Below are positions 28,017-36,811 of a DNA stretch of 64,000 nt, in pieces. How positions within the stretch are numbered: the stretch's first letter is position 1; each line of letters begins with the position of its first letter. The stretch is taken from assembly GCA_002346645.1 (NCBI GenBank), contig DEAD01000002.1, forward strand, positions 86,809 to 150,808, in the 5' to 3' direction. The stretch is from Dehalococcoidia bacterium UBA2991 (GTDB lineage Bacteria; Chloroflexota; Dehalococcoidia; Tepidiformales; Tepidiformaceae). Below the pieces are notes generated by a model that did no database searches, was not told the DNA's origin, and worked only from the letters and a program-made list of their open reading frames with translations. A program made the position numbers and the translations under genes.

Positions 28017-28816
28017 TGAGCACCCCTCTTGTCGTAGTAATTACTGGTGCAAGCGCAGGTATCGGTCGCGCAACGGCAATCCGATTCGCCCGCGAAAGAG
28101 CATCCCTCGTATTAGCGGCACGTTCGCAGGAGATACTGGAGCAGCTTGCAGAGAATCTCGAACAGCGCTACGAGATTGAGACACTAGTAGTGCAATGCGA
28201 CGTGCGCAATCACAAGAACATAGATTCCCTCATCGAAGCAGCAATAGGAAAATTCGGTCGAATTGACGTGCTTGTGAACAACGCCGGATACGGCCTTTAC
28301 GGGCGAATCGAAGACACCCCAGAGCAGGCTTTTCGGGATGTTATTGAGACTAATGTACTTGCAGTCCACCACACCATCCGCCTGGTGTTACCGCATATGC
28401 GCCAGCAGGGTTCGGGGCACATCGTCAACGTGGGGTCGATAGTAGGGAAACGCAGTTGGCCATATCACGGGGCTTACGCTGCCAGCAAGTTCGCCTTGAC
28501 GGGCCTGACACAGGCCCTGCGGGGGGAACTTGCTGGGTCTGGTGTGACCACGACGCTAGTTCTACCAGCAAGCACTGAAACCGAATTCTTTGCGAAAGCA
28601 CAAACCTACTCACCCGAGTATGCCCCTGCCCCACTCGGACCAGTACAGAAGCCAGACCAGGTTGCACGAACCATCGTGCAGTCAGTACGTAAACCATCGC
28701 CTGAGCAGCATCTGCAACCACTAATGCGCATCGCCCATGTACTTGCAGATGCCTTCCCGGGATTAACAGCGTTGGCTAGTGAGATCCACTACCGGTTGCT
28801 ACAGCAACACAGATAA
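28016..28816 (+). CDS. Short-chain dehydrogenase in the hopanoid operon
   Basis: A 266-residue SDR with the TGASAGIGRA nucleotide site, NNAGYGL, catalytic Ser in NVGSIVGK and Tyr-x3-Lys in YAASKFAL. The substrate is unknown. Its ATG overlaps the hpnG stop by 1 bp (TGATG), so it is translated with hpnG. A role in changing the ribosylhopane or other hopanoid side chain is plausible but is inference only. It closes the operon; an 80-bp gap then leads to the convergent Rieske gene. Confidence 0.85.
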   Translation: MSTPLVVVITGASAGIGRATAIRFARERASLVLAARSQEILEQLAENLEQRYEIETLVVQCDVRNHKNIDSLIEAAIGKFGRIDVLVNNAGYGLYGRIEDTPEQAFRDVIETNVLAVHHTIRLVLPHMRQQGSGHIVNVGSIVGKRSWPYHGAYAASKFALTGLTQALRGELAGSGVTTTLVLPASTETEFFAKAQTYSPEYAPAPLGPVQKPDQVARTIVQSVRKPSPEQHLQPLMRIAHVLADAFPGLTALASEIHYRLLQQHR

Positions 28817-28896
28817 GACCCCCAACTGGGGCACCTGAGCGGCTGAACGGACAGTAACACCGCCCCTCCAGCCGAATTAGCTAAAACTGTGGGATC

Positions 28897-30540
28897 TCAC
28901 TCCCGGGATACCCAATTGTCGAGCAGCTGGTGGAAGTGACGAATCTTTGTTTCGCCATAGTTCCCGAACTGCAAGCGATCTTTCTTCGTGGCATGCAACC
29001 CCAGCTGCACTCGGGGCAAGTTATAGGTGTCCTGGTTGAACACACGGGCCAGCATTCCCAGCTCAGGTGCTGCCGTCCAATCATCATCGACATCGATCCA
29101 ATGTATGGGAGCGGCAGGCGGCCGCTCACCGTCTTGGGGATAAGGTGCTAAGTAAATGCATTCCATAATGCTTTCGTCGGGATTGTTCCCGTTCGGGCGG
29201 AACCTATAAACAATGCGGTTAAACGATCCCCAAGGATGAAAGTTGGGGAACAGCGTGAAATAGATGCTGTCGTTCAACTCCGCATCTGGCACGTTGTCCA
29301 CCAAATCACCTAGTACAGGTCGCAACCCATCGCGAATGGCGGCCGCCCCAATCTCCCTGACAGAAGCATCGTTGGAAGGCATCGCCGCCATCTGTTCCAT
29401 ACGCTTATCCATCTCTTCTGCAGCACTCTCTGCTTCCACTATTTCGTCGCTGCCGTTTGTATCTGCGGGGAGAATGTCTCCTCTCCGCTTCCGCCAAAGC
29501 TCGTCGTCTGCCTCCAACTGTTTTCCCGCGAGCCACTGACACATGTGCGGATCGGCTTCACCCAGATCCCCATTGATCCAGACACCACCCTCAGTGAAGA
29601 GACCAGTCCGACCGTCCCTAGAGGTGACTAGAACGGTGCCATCCTCCTGTGTGTCATAGATAGCACCCGTAAGTGGGTGGCGCATCTTGAAGGGGCTCGC
29701 ATCAGGCAATGGTTGTTCTTCGGGAACATTGGAAAGGTGGGGACTGGGAACTCCATTTGGAGTTATCGCCCGGGCATAGTTGCCGAAAACATCGTATTTA
29801 GAGTTCGCATCGCAGATCCCAGCAAGAATCTGCGGGTGGGTTGCCACAACATGATAGGCCTCCATGAAGGCCTCCTGAGCCACTTTCCAGTTGCAACGCA
29901 AAACCTTGGCGACGTGCGCCTCCTTGTAACGCTTCTCGTAGGGAAGGAGAGTGAAGTGGCTCTCTAAATCTCCCACAAAATCCTCGAACGGCTCAGCATC
30001 AGGATCAGGATTAATGAAAATAAACCCTCCCCAGCGGGCTACTTTCACTTCGGGAAGCGATTGTTCATCGGGGTTCACATAGGGAAAGTCCCACTGACAA
30101 GGGATTTCCTTCAAAGTGCCATCGAGGTTCCAAGTCCAACCGTGGAAGGCACAACGCAGGTCACGGGCGCGCTTGCCATCTTCGTTTCGAAGCAGACGTC
30201 CCCGATGGAGACAAGCGTTGTAATAGGCCTTGAATTCCTCCTCACCCACACGCACCACAAGGTAGGACAAGTCAGCAAGCTCATACACAAGGTAATCCCC
30301 GACATCGGGAATATCATCCTCATGACAGGCCATCTGCCAGACGCGCTTCCAGAGCTTTTCGATCTCTATGTCGTGCCACTCACGCGAGATGTATCGCTCC
30401 ACAGGAACAAGGGTTGGCTCGCCACGATCTAGGGGGGAATCACGGAGCAAGTACTCCGGTACGGGATGGCTATCCTCAGCCAAGAGCTGGTTGTATGCCA
30501 CGCCAGCCGATCGATCAGTACCAGTCAGAGTTTCGGTCAT
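28897..30540 (-). CDS. Rieske non-heme iron oxygenase, large subunit
   Basis: A 547-residue aromatic-ring-hydroxylating dioxygenase alpha-subunit type. The Rieske site is C-x-H-x17-C-x2-H (Cys110, His112, Cys130, His133), and the mononuclear iron site is at EAYHVVATHPQI (His230, His235). About 100-135 residues between the iron site and the C-terminal half (near 265-400, with EIVEAESAAEEMDKRMEQ) exceed the usual length of 430-460. No beta subunit or ferredoxin gene is adjacent, so electrons must come from elsewhere. Substrate unknown. Confidence 0.92.
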   Translation of the reverse strand: MTETLTGTDRSAGVAYNQLLAEDSHPVPEYLLRDSPLDRGEPTLVPVERYISREWHDIEIEKLWKRVWQMACHEDDIPDVGDYLVYELADLSYLVVRVGEEEFKAYYNACLHRGRLLRNEDGKRARDLRCAFHGWTWNLDGTLKEIPCQWDFPYVNPDEQSLPEVKVARWGGFIFINPDPDAEPFEDFVGDLESHFTLLPYEKRYKEAHVAKVLRCNWKVAQEAFMEAYHVVATHPQILAGICDANSKYDVFGNYARAITPNGVPSPHLSNVPEEQPLPDASPFKMRHPLTGAIYDTQEDGTVLVTSRDGRTGLFTEGGVWINGDLGEADPHMCQWLAGKQLEADDELWRKRRGDILPADTNGSDEIVEAESAAEEMDKRMEQMAAMPSNDASVREIGAAAIRDGLRPVLGDLVDNVPDAELNDSIYFTLFPNFHPWGSFNRIVYRFRPNGNNPDESIMECIYLAPYPQDGERPPAAPIHWIDVDDDWTAAPELGMLARVFNQDTYNLPRVQLGLHATKKDRLQFGNYGETKIRHFHQLLDNWVSRE

Positions 30541-30709
30541 TTTTTTAAGACTCCCCTCAAAACCTTCTTAAGGTCTTTGATTCGCGCCGGATAGTAGCAG
30601 AGAGAGAGGCTAATCTGGAATTACCATCTTCTGCCTTTGCCTTGAGGTAGGCTGACGTGCGCGCAGCAGAATTCTGTCGCGAGCCACCAAAAAAGAAGGA
30701 TGGGACACA

Positions 30710-31489
30710 ATGCTTCTCGAAGGCAAGGTAGGGATCGTCACCGGAGTGGGAATGGGAATGGGGGAAGCAGTTGCAAAACGATGGGCCCGAGAAGGCTCAC
30801 GGGTGATCGGTACTGACGTGAATGATGAGGCTGGACAAGCTGCGATTGAAACGATTAACGCGGCCGGCGGAGAGGCTTATTACATTCACGCCGATGTCGC
30901 CAGCGAGGACGACTGGCAGGCCATCTCCGCCTATGCCATTAACGAGCTAGGCGGCCTGCACATCCTTCACAACAACGCCGCCGTACACTACTGGTTCGAC
31001 TCCATCAACGACCCTATGGAAAAGTGGGATCAGATGATGGCAATCAACCTGCGAGGCGTTTTACTTGGATGCCGTTACGCCATCCGCCACATGATTACAG
31101 CCGGCGGGGGATCCATCGTGAACACCTCCTCAGTATCTGCATTACACGGAGTACCGTTGCAGGGGCTCTATGGCTCGACAAAAGCGGGCGTCATCAACCT
31201 GACTCGTTCGTTGGCACGAGCATACGGACCGCAGGGGGTCCGGGTGAACGCCATCTGCCCAGGAGCCATTGATACTCCCATGTTGCATGCGGCCGCAGCC
31301 GAAGCAGCAGAGCTCTACTCAAACGAGAACGGGCCAACAGGTAGTCAGGGTGGCAGTGGTCCTTCTCTTGATGGAGGACGGCTCGGCTCACCCGAAGAGA
31401 TTGCAAACGTAGTGACGTTCCTTGTCTCTGAGGAAGCCTCATATGTGAGCGGGGTATTCTTACCAGTAGACGGAGCAATGATGGCCTAG
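30710..31489 (+). CDS. Short-chain dehydrogenase/reductase
   Basis: A 259-residue classical SDR with TGVGMGMGEAVAKRWA (nucleotide site, TGxxxGxG form), NNAAVHYW, Ser in NTSSVSAL, Tyr-x3-Lys in YGSTKAGV, and a C-terminal VSGVFLPVDGA. It probably oxidises or reduces a hydroxyl/keto group with NAD(P). Preceded by AAGGAT. It is divergent from the Rieske gene across 169 bp that hold both promoters but no other gene; the pair may serve one catabolic pathway. Confidence 0.88.
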   Translation: MLLEGKVGIVTGVGMGMGEAVAKRWAREGSRVIGTDVNDEAGQAAIETINAAGGEAYYIHADVASEDDWQAISAYAINELGGLHILHNNAAVHYWFDSINDPMEKWDQMMAINLRGVLLGCRYAIRHMITAGGGSIVNTSSVSALHGVPLQGLYGSTKAGVINLTRSLARAYGPQGVRVNAICPGAIDTPMLHAAAAEAAELYSNENGPTGSQGGSGPSLDGGRLGSPEEIANVVTFLVSEEASYVSGVFLPVDGAMMA

Positions 31490-31530
31490 GATGACTTTCT
31501 CTCCTACCCCAAAGCCCTGCATGTTATTTC

Positions 31531-32712
31531 CTAACTAATTACTCCCCGTTCGAAGAGCGATCCGATCTCATCTTCAGTGAGTTCAAGTTCTGCCAAAACT
31601 TCGCGGGTATGCTCACCGAGCATAGGGGCAGGCACTAGAGCAACGTCTGACCCAGAGAGCAGAGCAGGCATGCGCATAACCTTTACTGGACCCAACTCGG
31701 GGTGCTCCAGATCTTCTACGAGGCCGCGCTCACTCAAATGGGGATCAGTAAATAGCTCGTAGGTATCCAGCGTGGCGGAGCAAGGGACACCAGCACTGCC
31801 GAGCTCCTCCATTGCTTCATGCTTAGTGCGCTGTCTTGTCCACTCAGCAACCAAATCATAAAACTCTGCAGCATTCTCGAATCGCCCGCGCTGCGTCTCG
31901 AAGCGAGGATCGCTAATTAGCTCAGGATGATCGATAGTCATGCAGAAGGCGTCCCACTGAGCGATAGTCACGATCATTACGAACAAATAATCATTTGGCC
32001 CTTCCCCCTTACAGGGATAAACATCGGTGCCAGGGCCACGACGATTGCCAGTTCTCTCCTGTGGAGCCTCCCCCCACGTTCTCAAACCAAGTGTGCGCAT
32101 GAAGAGAGTAACCGCTTCTTGCATGGAGATTTCGATTAATTGTCCCTCTCCGGTTCGCTGCTTCTGGACGTACGCAGCAGTAATGGAGAGAGCCAACTGC
32201 GCACCCGTACCAGAGTCTCCGATAGTGGGACCTGGCCTAGTAGGTGGTCCTCCAGCTTCTCCCGTAACAGAGAACGTACCTGCAGCAGCCTGCGCCACCC
32301 AGTCGTAAGCCGGAAAACCAGAGTAAGGGCCAGTGAGACCAAAACCCTTCAAGCGCCCATAAATAATCGAGGGGTTGACCTCCTTCATTATTTCGTAGGT
32401 CAGGTTGAGCTTCTCAATTACTCCGGGACCGTAGTTCTCGACGAAGACGTCAAAACTGGGGGCCATACGCAAGAGGAGGGCTCGCCCTTCCTCGGAAGCG
32501 AGATCTATGACGATGCTGCGCTTATTGCTGTTGTAGTTGAGAAAGTATTGGGGAAGCCCAGAAGGGATAACAACCCCTCGTCCGGGGTCACCCCTGCCAG
32601 GGGGCTCGATCTTTACGATATCTGCGCCCAGCCAGCCTAGTAGCTGCGTACACGAGGTACCCGCCTCATATTGGGTCATATCAAGTACACGCATGCCTTC
32701 CAGGGCGGGCAT
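31531..32712 (-). CDS. CaiB/BaiF family CoA transferase (class III)
   Basis: A 393-residue class III CoA transferase. It has GMRVLDMTQYEAGTSCTQLLGWLGADIVKIEPPGRGDPGR at the N-terminus (the ADVIKVE-type segment), VFVENYGPGV with the conserved Glu-Asn, and FPAYDWVAQAAAGTFSVTG (the catalytic Asp region). Such enzymes move CoA between acids. The CoA donor and acceptor are unknown. It is close to the Rieske and SDR genes and is likely part of the same accessory catabolic block. Confidence 0.92.
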   Translation of the reverse strand: MPALEGMRVLDMTQYEAGTSCTQLLGWLGADIVKIEPPGRGDPGRGVVIPSGLPQYFLNYNSNKRSIVIDLASEEGRALLLRMAPSFDVFVENYGPGVIEKLNLTYEIMKEVNPSIIYGRLKGFGLTGPYSGFPAYDWVAQAAAGTFSVTGEAGGPPTRPGPTIGDSGTGAQLALSITAAYVQKQRTGEGQLIEISMQEAVTLFMRTLGLRTWGEAPQERTGNRRGPGTDVYPCKGEGPNDYLFVMIVTIAQWDAFCMTIDHPELISDPRFETQRGRFENAAEFYDLVAEWTRQRTKHEAMEELGSAGVPCSATLDTYELFTDPHLSERGLVEDLEHPELGPVKVMRMPALLSGSDVALVPAPMLGEHTREVLAELELTEDEIGSLFERGVIS

Positions 32713-32808
32713 CAGGTCTCCTATCCAACCGGTAGCCCGATGATACCGCCTGCATCCTTGATCTGTTGCCCCTAACAGTGTTCGCAGCAGGTACCGTATG
32801 CTGACTCC

Positions 32809-33507
32809 GTGGGGTCTGAATCAGGAATAAATGGGCCAGAAGAGTCGGCCGAAGGCGTACCCAACGCCCCCAGACTTCCAGAATTTAGGCACCTACTTCA
32901 AGGAGACTTCAGCGCCATTGACTGGCGCATCTTCTGGAGTGCCCTACCCCTCGTTGTGTTCCTTTTGTCGAATTCGTTCTGGCCCGAGGATTTGTGGCGA
33001 ACACAGGTAGCGATCGTAGCCTCGTTCGTGGCATCAGCATGGGTTTTTGCGAAAAACCGTGACAGTGGCGTAATCCGCGTCATAACGGTCCTCGGCTTTG
33101 TGGTCGTAGCAGGCTCAGCAGCTGTTGGATTGGCGGTGAACAGCGCAAAGGCCTTCGCTGCACAGAACATTGCAAGTGACTTCCTCATCGCAGCCGTATG
33201 CATCGGTAGCGTAGTCATTGGCAAGCCTCTGGTAGGCGCAGTAGCGCGAGAGAGCATTCCCGCGCTGCGCCCACTCATGAAGCCGGAACACCGCGTATTC
33301 ATATACCTAACGCTTGTGTTTATGGCGTACAACATCGGCACAGGTATTTTCCGCATCTTTCTCCTTGGCGAGTTCTCAGCCAACGAGTACGTCATCATCA
33401 GCCGCATCACATCCCCAATTAGCCTCGCATTCTTCTTGGCTTGCTATTTCACAATCAGGAAAGCTGCGGGATTCCAAGAGAAACCTGATACGTCTAACAC
33501 TAGCTAA
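32809..33507 (+). CDS. Unrecognised multi-pass membrane protein
   Basis: A 232-residue protein with about six hydrophobic helices (near 45-62, 68-82, 93-113, 125-145, 165-185 and 198-215) and a soluble N-terminal 40 residues. It looks similar in layout to the VC0807-like / septation-protein-A membrane families, but I cannot fix the family. GTG start at 32809. The Dam-like gene follows 27 bp after its stop on the same strand, so co-transcription is likely. Confidence 0.65.
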   Translation: MGSESGINGPEESAEGVPNAPRLPEFRHLLQGDFSAIDWRIFWSALPLVVFLLSNSFWPEDLWRTQVAIVASFVASAWVFAKNRDSGVIRVITVLGFVVVAGSAAVGLAVNSAKAFAAQNIASDFLIAAVCIGSVVIGKPLVGAVARESIPALRPLMKPEHRVFIYLTLVFMAYNIGTGIFRIFLLGEFSANEYVIISRITSPISLAFFLACYFTIRKAAGFQEKPDTSNTS

Positions 33508-33534
33508 CCTGGGACTCACCCTGCTTACAATGGG

Positions 33535-34431
33535 TTGGTGGCGAAGCCATTCCTGAAGTGGGCTGGCGGGAAGGGCAAACTTGCCCCTCTAATTGTCGAC
33601 TGCCTCGACCAGCATTCCATTCCCATAAGGCGATACCACGAACCCTTCCTCGGTGGCGGTTCAGTCTTTTTCGCCTTACAGGAGCTAAGCCTCTTCCAAG
33701 ATGCCTTCATCGGCGACGGCAACCCCAACCTCATTGCAACCTACCAGGTAATCCGAGACGACGTAGCAAGCATCATTGCAGCACTTGCTACCCTCTCCCG
33801 GCAGTATCTGATGCTAGAAGAGTCGAAGCGCCCGGTTTTCTACTACCAGGTACGAGACAGGCGTCGCCCGAGGATGCCTTCAACGAAAGCTGCCCGACTC
33901 TTATTCCTCAACAAGACCTGCTACAACGGGCTTTACCGAGTTAACAGCCAAGGACACTTCAACGTTCCCCACGGGCGGCATAAGCGTCCTCGCATTCTCG
34001 ACCGAGCAGGACTACAAGAGGCATCCAAAGCCCTGACGAATGTAACGATTGAAGCTCTTGATTTCGAGGAGGCGTGCAACCGGGCACAGTCAGAGGACTT
34101 CGTCTATCTCGACCCGCCCTATCAGCCGCTGAGCGAGACGTCGGTCTTTACAAGCTACACACGAGATGGCTTTGGCATCGAGGAACAATATCGATTGCGC
34201 GAGGTATTTGAAAACCTTACTGCCCGTGGTGTCCCCACTCTGTTATCGAACTCGGACCACCCACTCATCCGAGACCTCTACAAAGGTTACTACCTGCAAG
34301 AAGTACCTATGGGTCGCAACATTAATTCAAAGGCAACCCAGCGCAGTGCTATCAACGAGCTGCTCATAAGTAACTTGGAACAGACTAAGAACGTGGGAGG
34401 AAGCCCATCTCTTGGCTCTGCTAGGACCTAA
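33535..34431 (+). CDS. D12-class (Dam/DpnM-like) DNA adenine methylase
   Basis: A 298-residue N6-adenine methyltransferase. The SAM motif is KPFLKWAGGKGKL at the N-terminus followed by HEPFLGGGSVF, and catalytic motif IV is DPPY (in VYLDPPYQPLS). D12-class enzymes often methylate GATC. No endonuclease gene lies beside it, so it appears to be an orphan methylase. Start is TTG at 33535 or GTG at 33538; no ATG is in frame. Target sequence is not proved. Confidence 0.9.
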   Translation: MVAKPFLKWAGGKGKLAPLIVDCLDQHSIPIRRYHEPFLGGGSVFFALQELSLFQDAFIGDGNPNLIATYQVIRDDVASIIAALATLSRQYLMLEESKRPVFYYQVRDRRRPRMPSTKAARLLFLNKTCYNGLYRVNSQGHFNVPHGRHKRPRILDRAGLQEASKALTNVTIEALDFEEACNRAQSEDFVYLDPPYQPLSETSVFTSYTRDGFGIEEQYRLREVFENLTARGVPTLLSNSDHPLIRDLYKGYYLQEVPMGRNINSKATQRSAINELLISNLEQTKNVGGSPSLGSART

Positions 34432-34461
34432 CGCTCTTCAATCGGCCCTTTGCCAATTTAC

Positions 34462-35271
34462 CTAGCTTGCAGGAACAGGGGCGTTAAGGAACTCTCCGAT
34501 GGCTGCAGAATATGCCTGTGGGTGCTCAACGAGACCAGCGTGGGCACCCGGCAGCTGACGAAGTAAACCATTAGGCAGCGCCTCTGCCAGACCAGCTGCA
34601 TCCGCAGCATCCACGAGGATATCCTCTTCCCCAACAAGTACGAGGGAAGGCTGCTCAATAGCCGACAACTTAGAAGTAGCGTCATAACCGAGAAAGGCCT
34701 GCCCCTGCCGGAGGTAAGCGTGGTCCTGAGCAGGGTAAGGGTCCTTGGTACCACTCTCGATAGCCTGACTTCGACGGGAGGGATCGGCGAGAAGTTCGGA
34801 GGTGTAGAGCCAGGGGGCAGTAAGCGCGAAAGACTGCTCACGACTCAGGCTGGAGCGGCGAGCGGCAGTCCACCCCTCTGTCACAAGGCGATGACGGCCA
34901 CTGGGCCGAGCAGTGGCCCCAATCAGGACAAGATTCTCAACGCGGTCACTGTGTTCGGCGGCAAGTTCAAGAGCAATAGAACCCCCCATCCCGTAGCCCG
35001 CTACGCTTGCCCGCTCAACGTCCAGCATATCCAGGAGTTGGCAGGCATCATCCGCCATATTAGCTATGGAGTAAGGCTTATCCGGAGCACTACTGCGCCC
35101 CGACCCGCGGTTGTCGAAAGCAATAGCCCTGCGAGACAGCGAGAATGAGCGAAGTTGCAGCGACCAAAGCCCCGAATGGCCACCAAGTCCTGCTATCAGC
35201 AGTAAGGGGGGCGATCCCGAACCCGCTTCTTCATAGTAAGCAACAATATCTCGAAGCTGTACGTGCGGCAT
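34462..35271 (-). CDS. Alpha/beta hydrolase-fold protein lacking the nucleophile Ser
   Basis: A 269-residue alpha/beta hydrolase fold: LLLIAGLGGHSGLW oxyanion segment, FDNRGSGRS, acid loop VGEEDILVD and a late His in GAHAGLVEHP. At the nucleophile elbow the expected G-x-S-x-G reads GYGMGG, so Gly stands where Ser should be (checked in the codons TAC GGG ATG). If the sequence is right it is unlikely to be a standard serine hydrolase and may be a binding or cofactor-free enzyme. Stands alone on the minus strand. Confidence 0.78.
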   Translation of the reverse strand: MPHVQLRDIVAYYEEAGSGSPPLLLIAGLGGHSGLWSLQLRSFSLSRRAIAFDNRGSGRSSAPDKPYSIANMADDACQLLDMLDVERASVAGYGMGGSIALELAAEHSDRVENLVLIGATARPSGRHRLVTEGWTAARRSSLSREQSFALTAPWLYTSELLADPSRRSQAIESGTKDPYPAQDHAYLRQGQAFLGYDATSKLSAIEQPSLVLVGEEDILVDAADAAGLAEALPNGLLRQLPGAHAGLVEHPQAYSAAIGEFLNAPVPAS

Positions 35272-35309
35272 GACGGCGCTAGCCTAGCGGTGCAGCTGCC
35301 TATTGGCTA

Positions 35310-36347
35310 TCAGGCCGACGGACCCACAAGCCCACGCTTATCAGCTTCTTCGATGATTTGGACCACATTAGTAGCAGCACCTTTGCGAATGCTATCCGTT
35401 ACAGCCCAGAGGGTGATGGCCCCTGCACGGGAGCTGTCTGCTCGAATACGTCCCACCAGCACATCGTCATTTCCTGCGGCATCCAAGGGGGTTGGATAGC
35501 GCTCAGCACCAGGTTCGTCGACGACACGAACACCGGGCATATTCATGATCGCCTCGCGTGCCTCGTCAGGATCCACAGGATGCTCGAACTCAGCCCAGAC
35601 GGACATGGCATGGCCAAAGAATGTGGGAACACGCACGCAAGTTGCACTAACTGCCAGATCTGGGGCATCTAAGATCTTGCGGGTTTCATTTGCCATCTTG
35701 GCCTCCTCTTTTGTGGAGGCATCCTCAGTGAAGACATCAACCTGGGGTACAGCGTTAAAGGCAATCTCACGCTTCTGAGTGCCGGAAGGTTCATGCCGAC
35801 CCACCAGAGCAGCTGTCGTCTCAGCTCGCAAGCCCTCAACAGCAGCTGAGCCAGCCCCAGCCACCGCCTGATAAGTACTAACGATGATGCGCCGCAGAGG
35901 ATTCACACGATGGATAGGGTAGAGCGCCATCACCATGGGAGTAGTCGTGCAGTTAGGTTGACTAACAATTCCGCGATGCCAGTCAAGCGCATGAGCATTC
36001 ACTTCCGGAATAACAAGTGGTACCCCGGAGTCCATACGGAAGGCACTCGAATCATCGATTACAAATCCACCTCGATCACGTGCAAGTGGCGCATACTGCC
36101 GTGAGGCATCCCCTGAAGCCGAGAGAAATACAACCTCATCTTCACCAGTGAAGGAGTCGGACGAAGCCTCCTCGATCGTGATACTCGAACCGCGAAACTC
36201 GACCGTTGAGCCGGCGGAGCGCTTCGTTGCCAGGAGGCGTAATCGACCGACAGGAAAGTCGCGCTCATCAAGAATCTTGAGGAACTCGCGCCCGACGATC
36301 CCCGCACCCCCAACAACAGTGATGGCGTAGGACTTCATGAATGGCAT
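35310..36347 (-). CDS. asd: Aspartate-semialdehyde dehydrogenase
   Basis: A 345-residue ASADH, reducing aspartyl phosphate for lysine, methionine and threonine. It has VVGGAGIVGREFLKIL (NADP site), QPNCTTTP (catalytic Cys in the QPNCTT motif), VSTYQAVAGAGSAAVE, and RVPTFFGHAMSVWAEF, where His of the GHA region is the general base type. The ATG at 36347 or 36338 may be used; neither has a clear Shine-Dalgarno. thrB of the same pathway is at 15065, unlinked. Confidence 0.94.
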   Translation of the reverse strand: MPFMKSYAITVVGGAGIVGREFLKILDERDFPVGRLRLLATKRSAGSTVEFRGSSITIEEASSDSFTGEDEVVFLSASGDASRQYAPLARDRGGFVIDDSSAFRMDSGVPLVIPEVNAHALDWHRGIVSQPNCTTTPMVMALYPIHRVNPLRRIIVSTYQAVAGAGSAAVEGLRAETTAALVGRHEPSGTQKREIAFNAVPQVDVFTEDASTKEEAKMANETRKILDAPDLAVSATCVRVPTFFGHAMSVWAEFEHPVDPDEAREAIMNMPGVRVVDEPGAERYPTPLDAAGNDDVLVGRIRADSSRAGAITLWAVTDSIRKGAATNVVQIIEEADKRGLVGPSA

Positions 36348-36392
36348 GGTAGCGCACGGTCTCGTACGCAGAACTAGGTAACCGGGGAAACC

Positions 36393-36683
36393 CTACTCGA
36401 CGACTGCGGGTTCGCTCTCGGGTTCGCTCTCTTGGGGCTCTAAATCAACAGTTGGAGCCTCAATTGCCTTGGGCTGCGGCTCCATATGTTCGAGACCAGC
36501 AATGCTAAAGCCGAGGTCACCTAACTCACAAAGAAAACTGCAATAGGTGAGACGCAGTGAACTGGTCGACTTTGAAGGGATATAGCGCAGCTCGCAACGG
36601 TTACACCGGAGCATTTCCTCGCTATCGGGACCAAAAGCAGGAACAGCGTCAGGACTAGTTGTTTCAGCCATCGCACAGACCAT
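36393..36683 (-). CDS. Unrecognised small protein with CxxC knuckle
   Basis: Not recognised. A 96-residue protein with a low-complexity acidic C-terminus (EPQESEPESEPAVVE) and a possible zinc knuckle built from MLRCNRCELRYIP and a later C-S-F-L-C pair (TYCSFLCELGD). The ATG at 36683 follows AAGGAAG by 7 nt, so I prefer it to the longer start at 36722. Probably cytoplasmic. No neighbour gives a clue. Confidence 0.55.
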   Translation of the reverse strand: MVCAMAETTSPDAVPAFGPDSEEMLRCNRCELRYIPSKSTSSLRLTYCSFLCELGDLGFSIAGLEHMEPQPKAIEAPTVDLEPQESEPESEPAVVE

Positions 36684-36811
36684 GCTAACGCTTCCTTGAC
36701 CGACCGCAAGCAGCGGCAACACAATCTAGACAGTTTCTTGAAGAGGCAGGGTGAGGCTGGTAGCCTCATTAGGCCAAAACCTTGCGCGCAGCAGGCCTAA
36801 AGAGGGAGGGA

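Noticed and set aside
33535..34431. Restriction-modification system around the methylase
   Set aside because: No endonuclease-like gene is in either direction.
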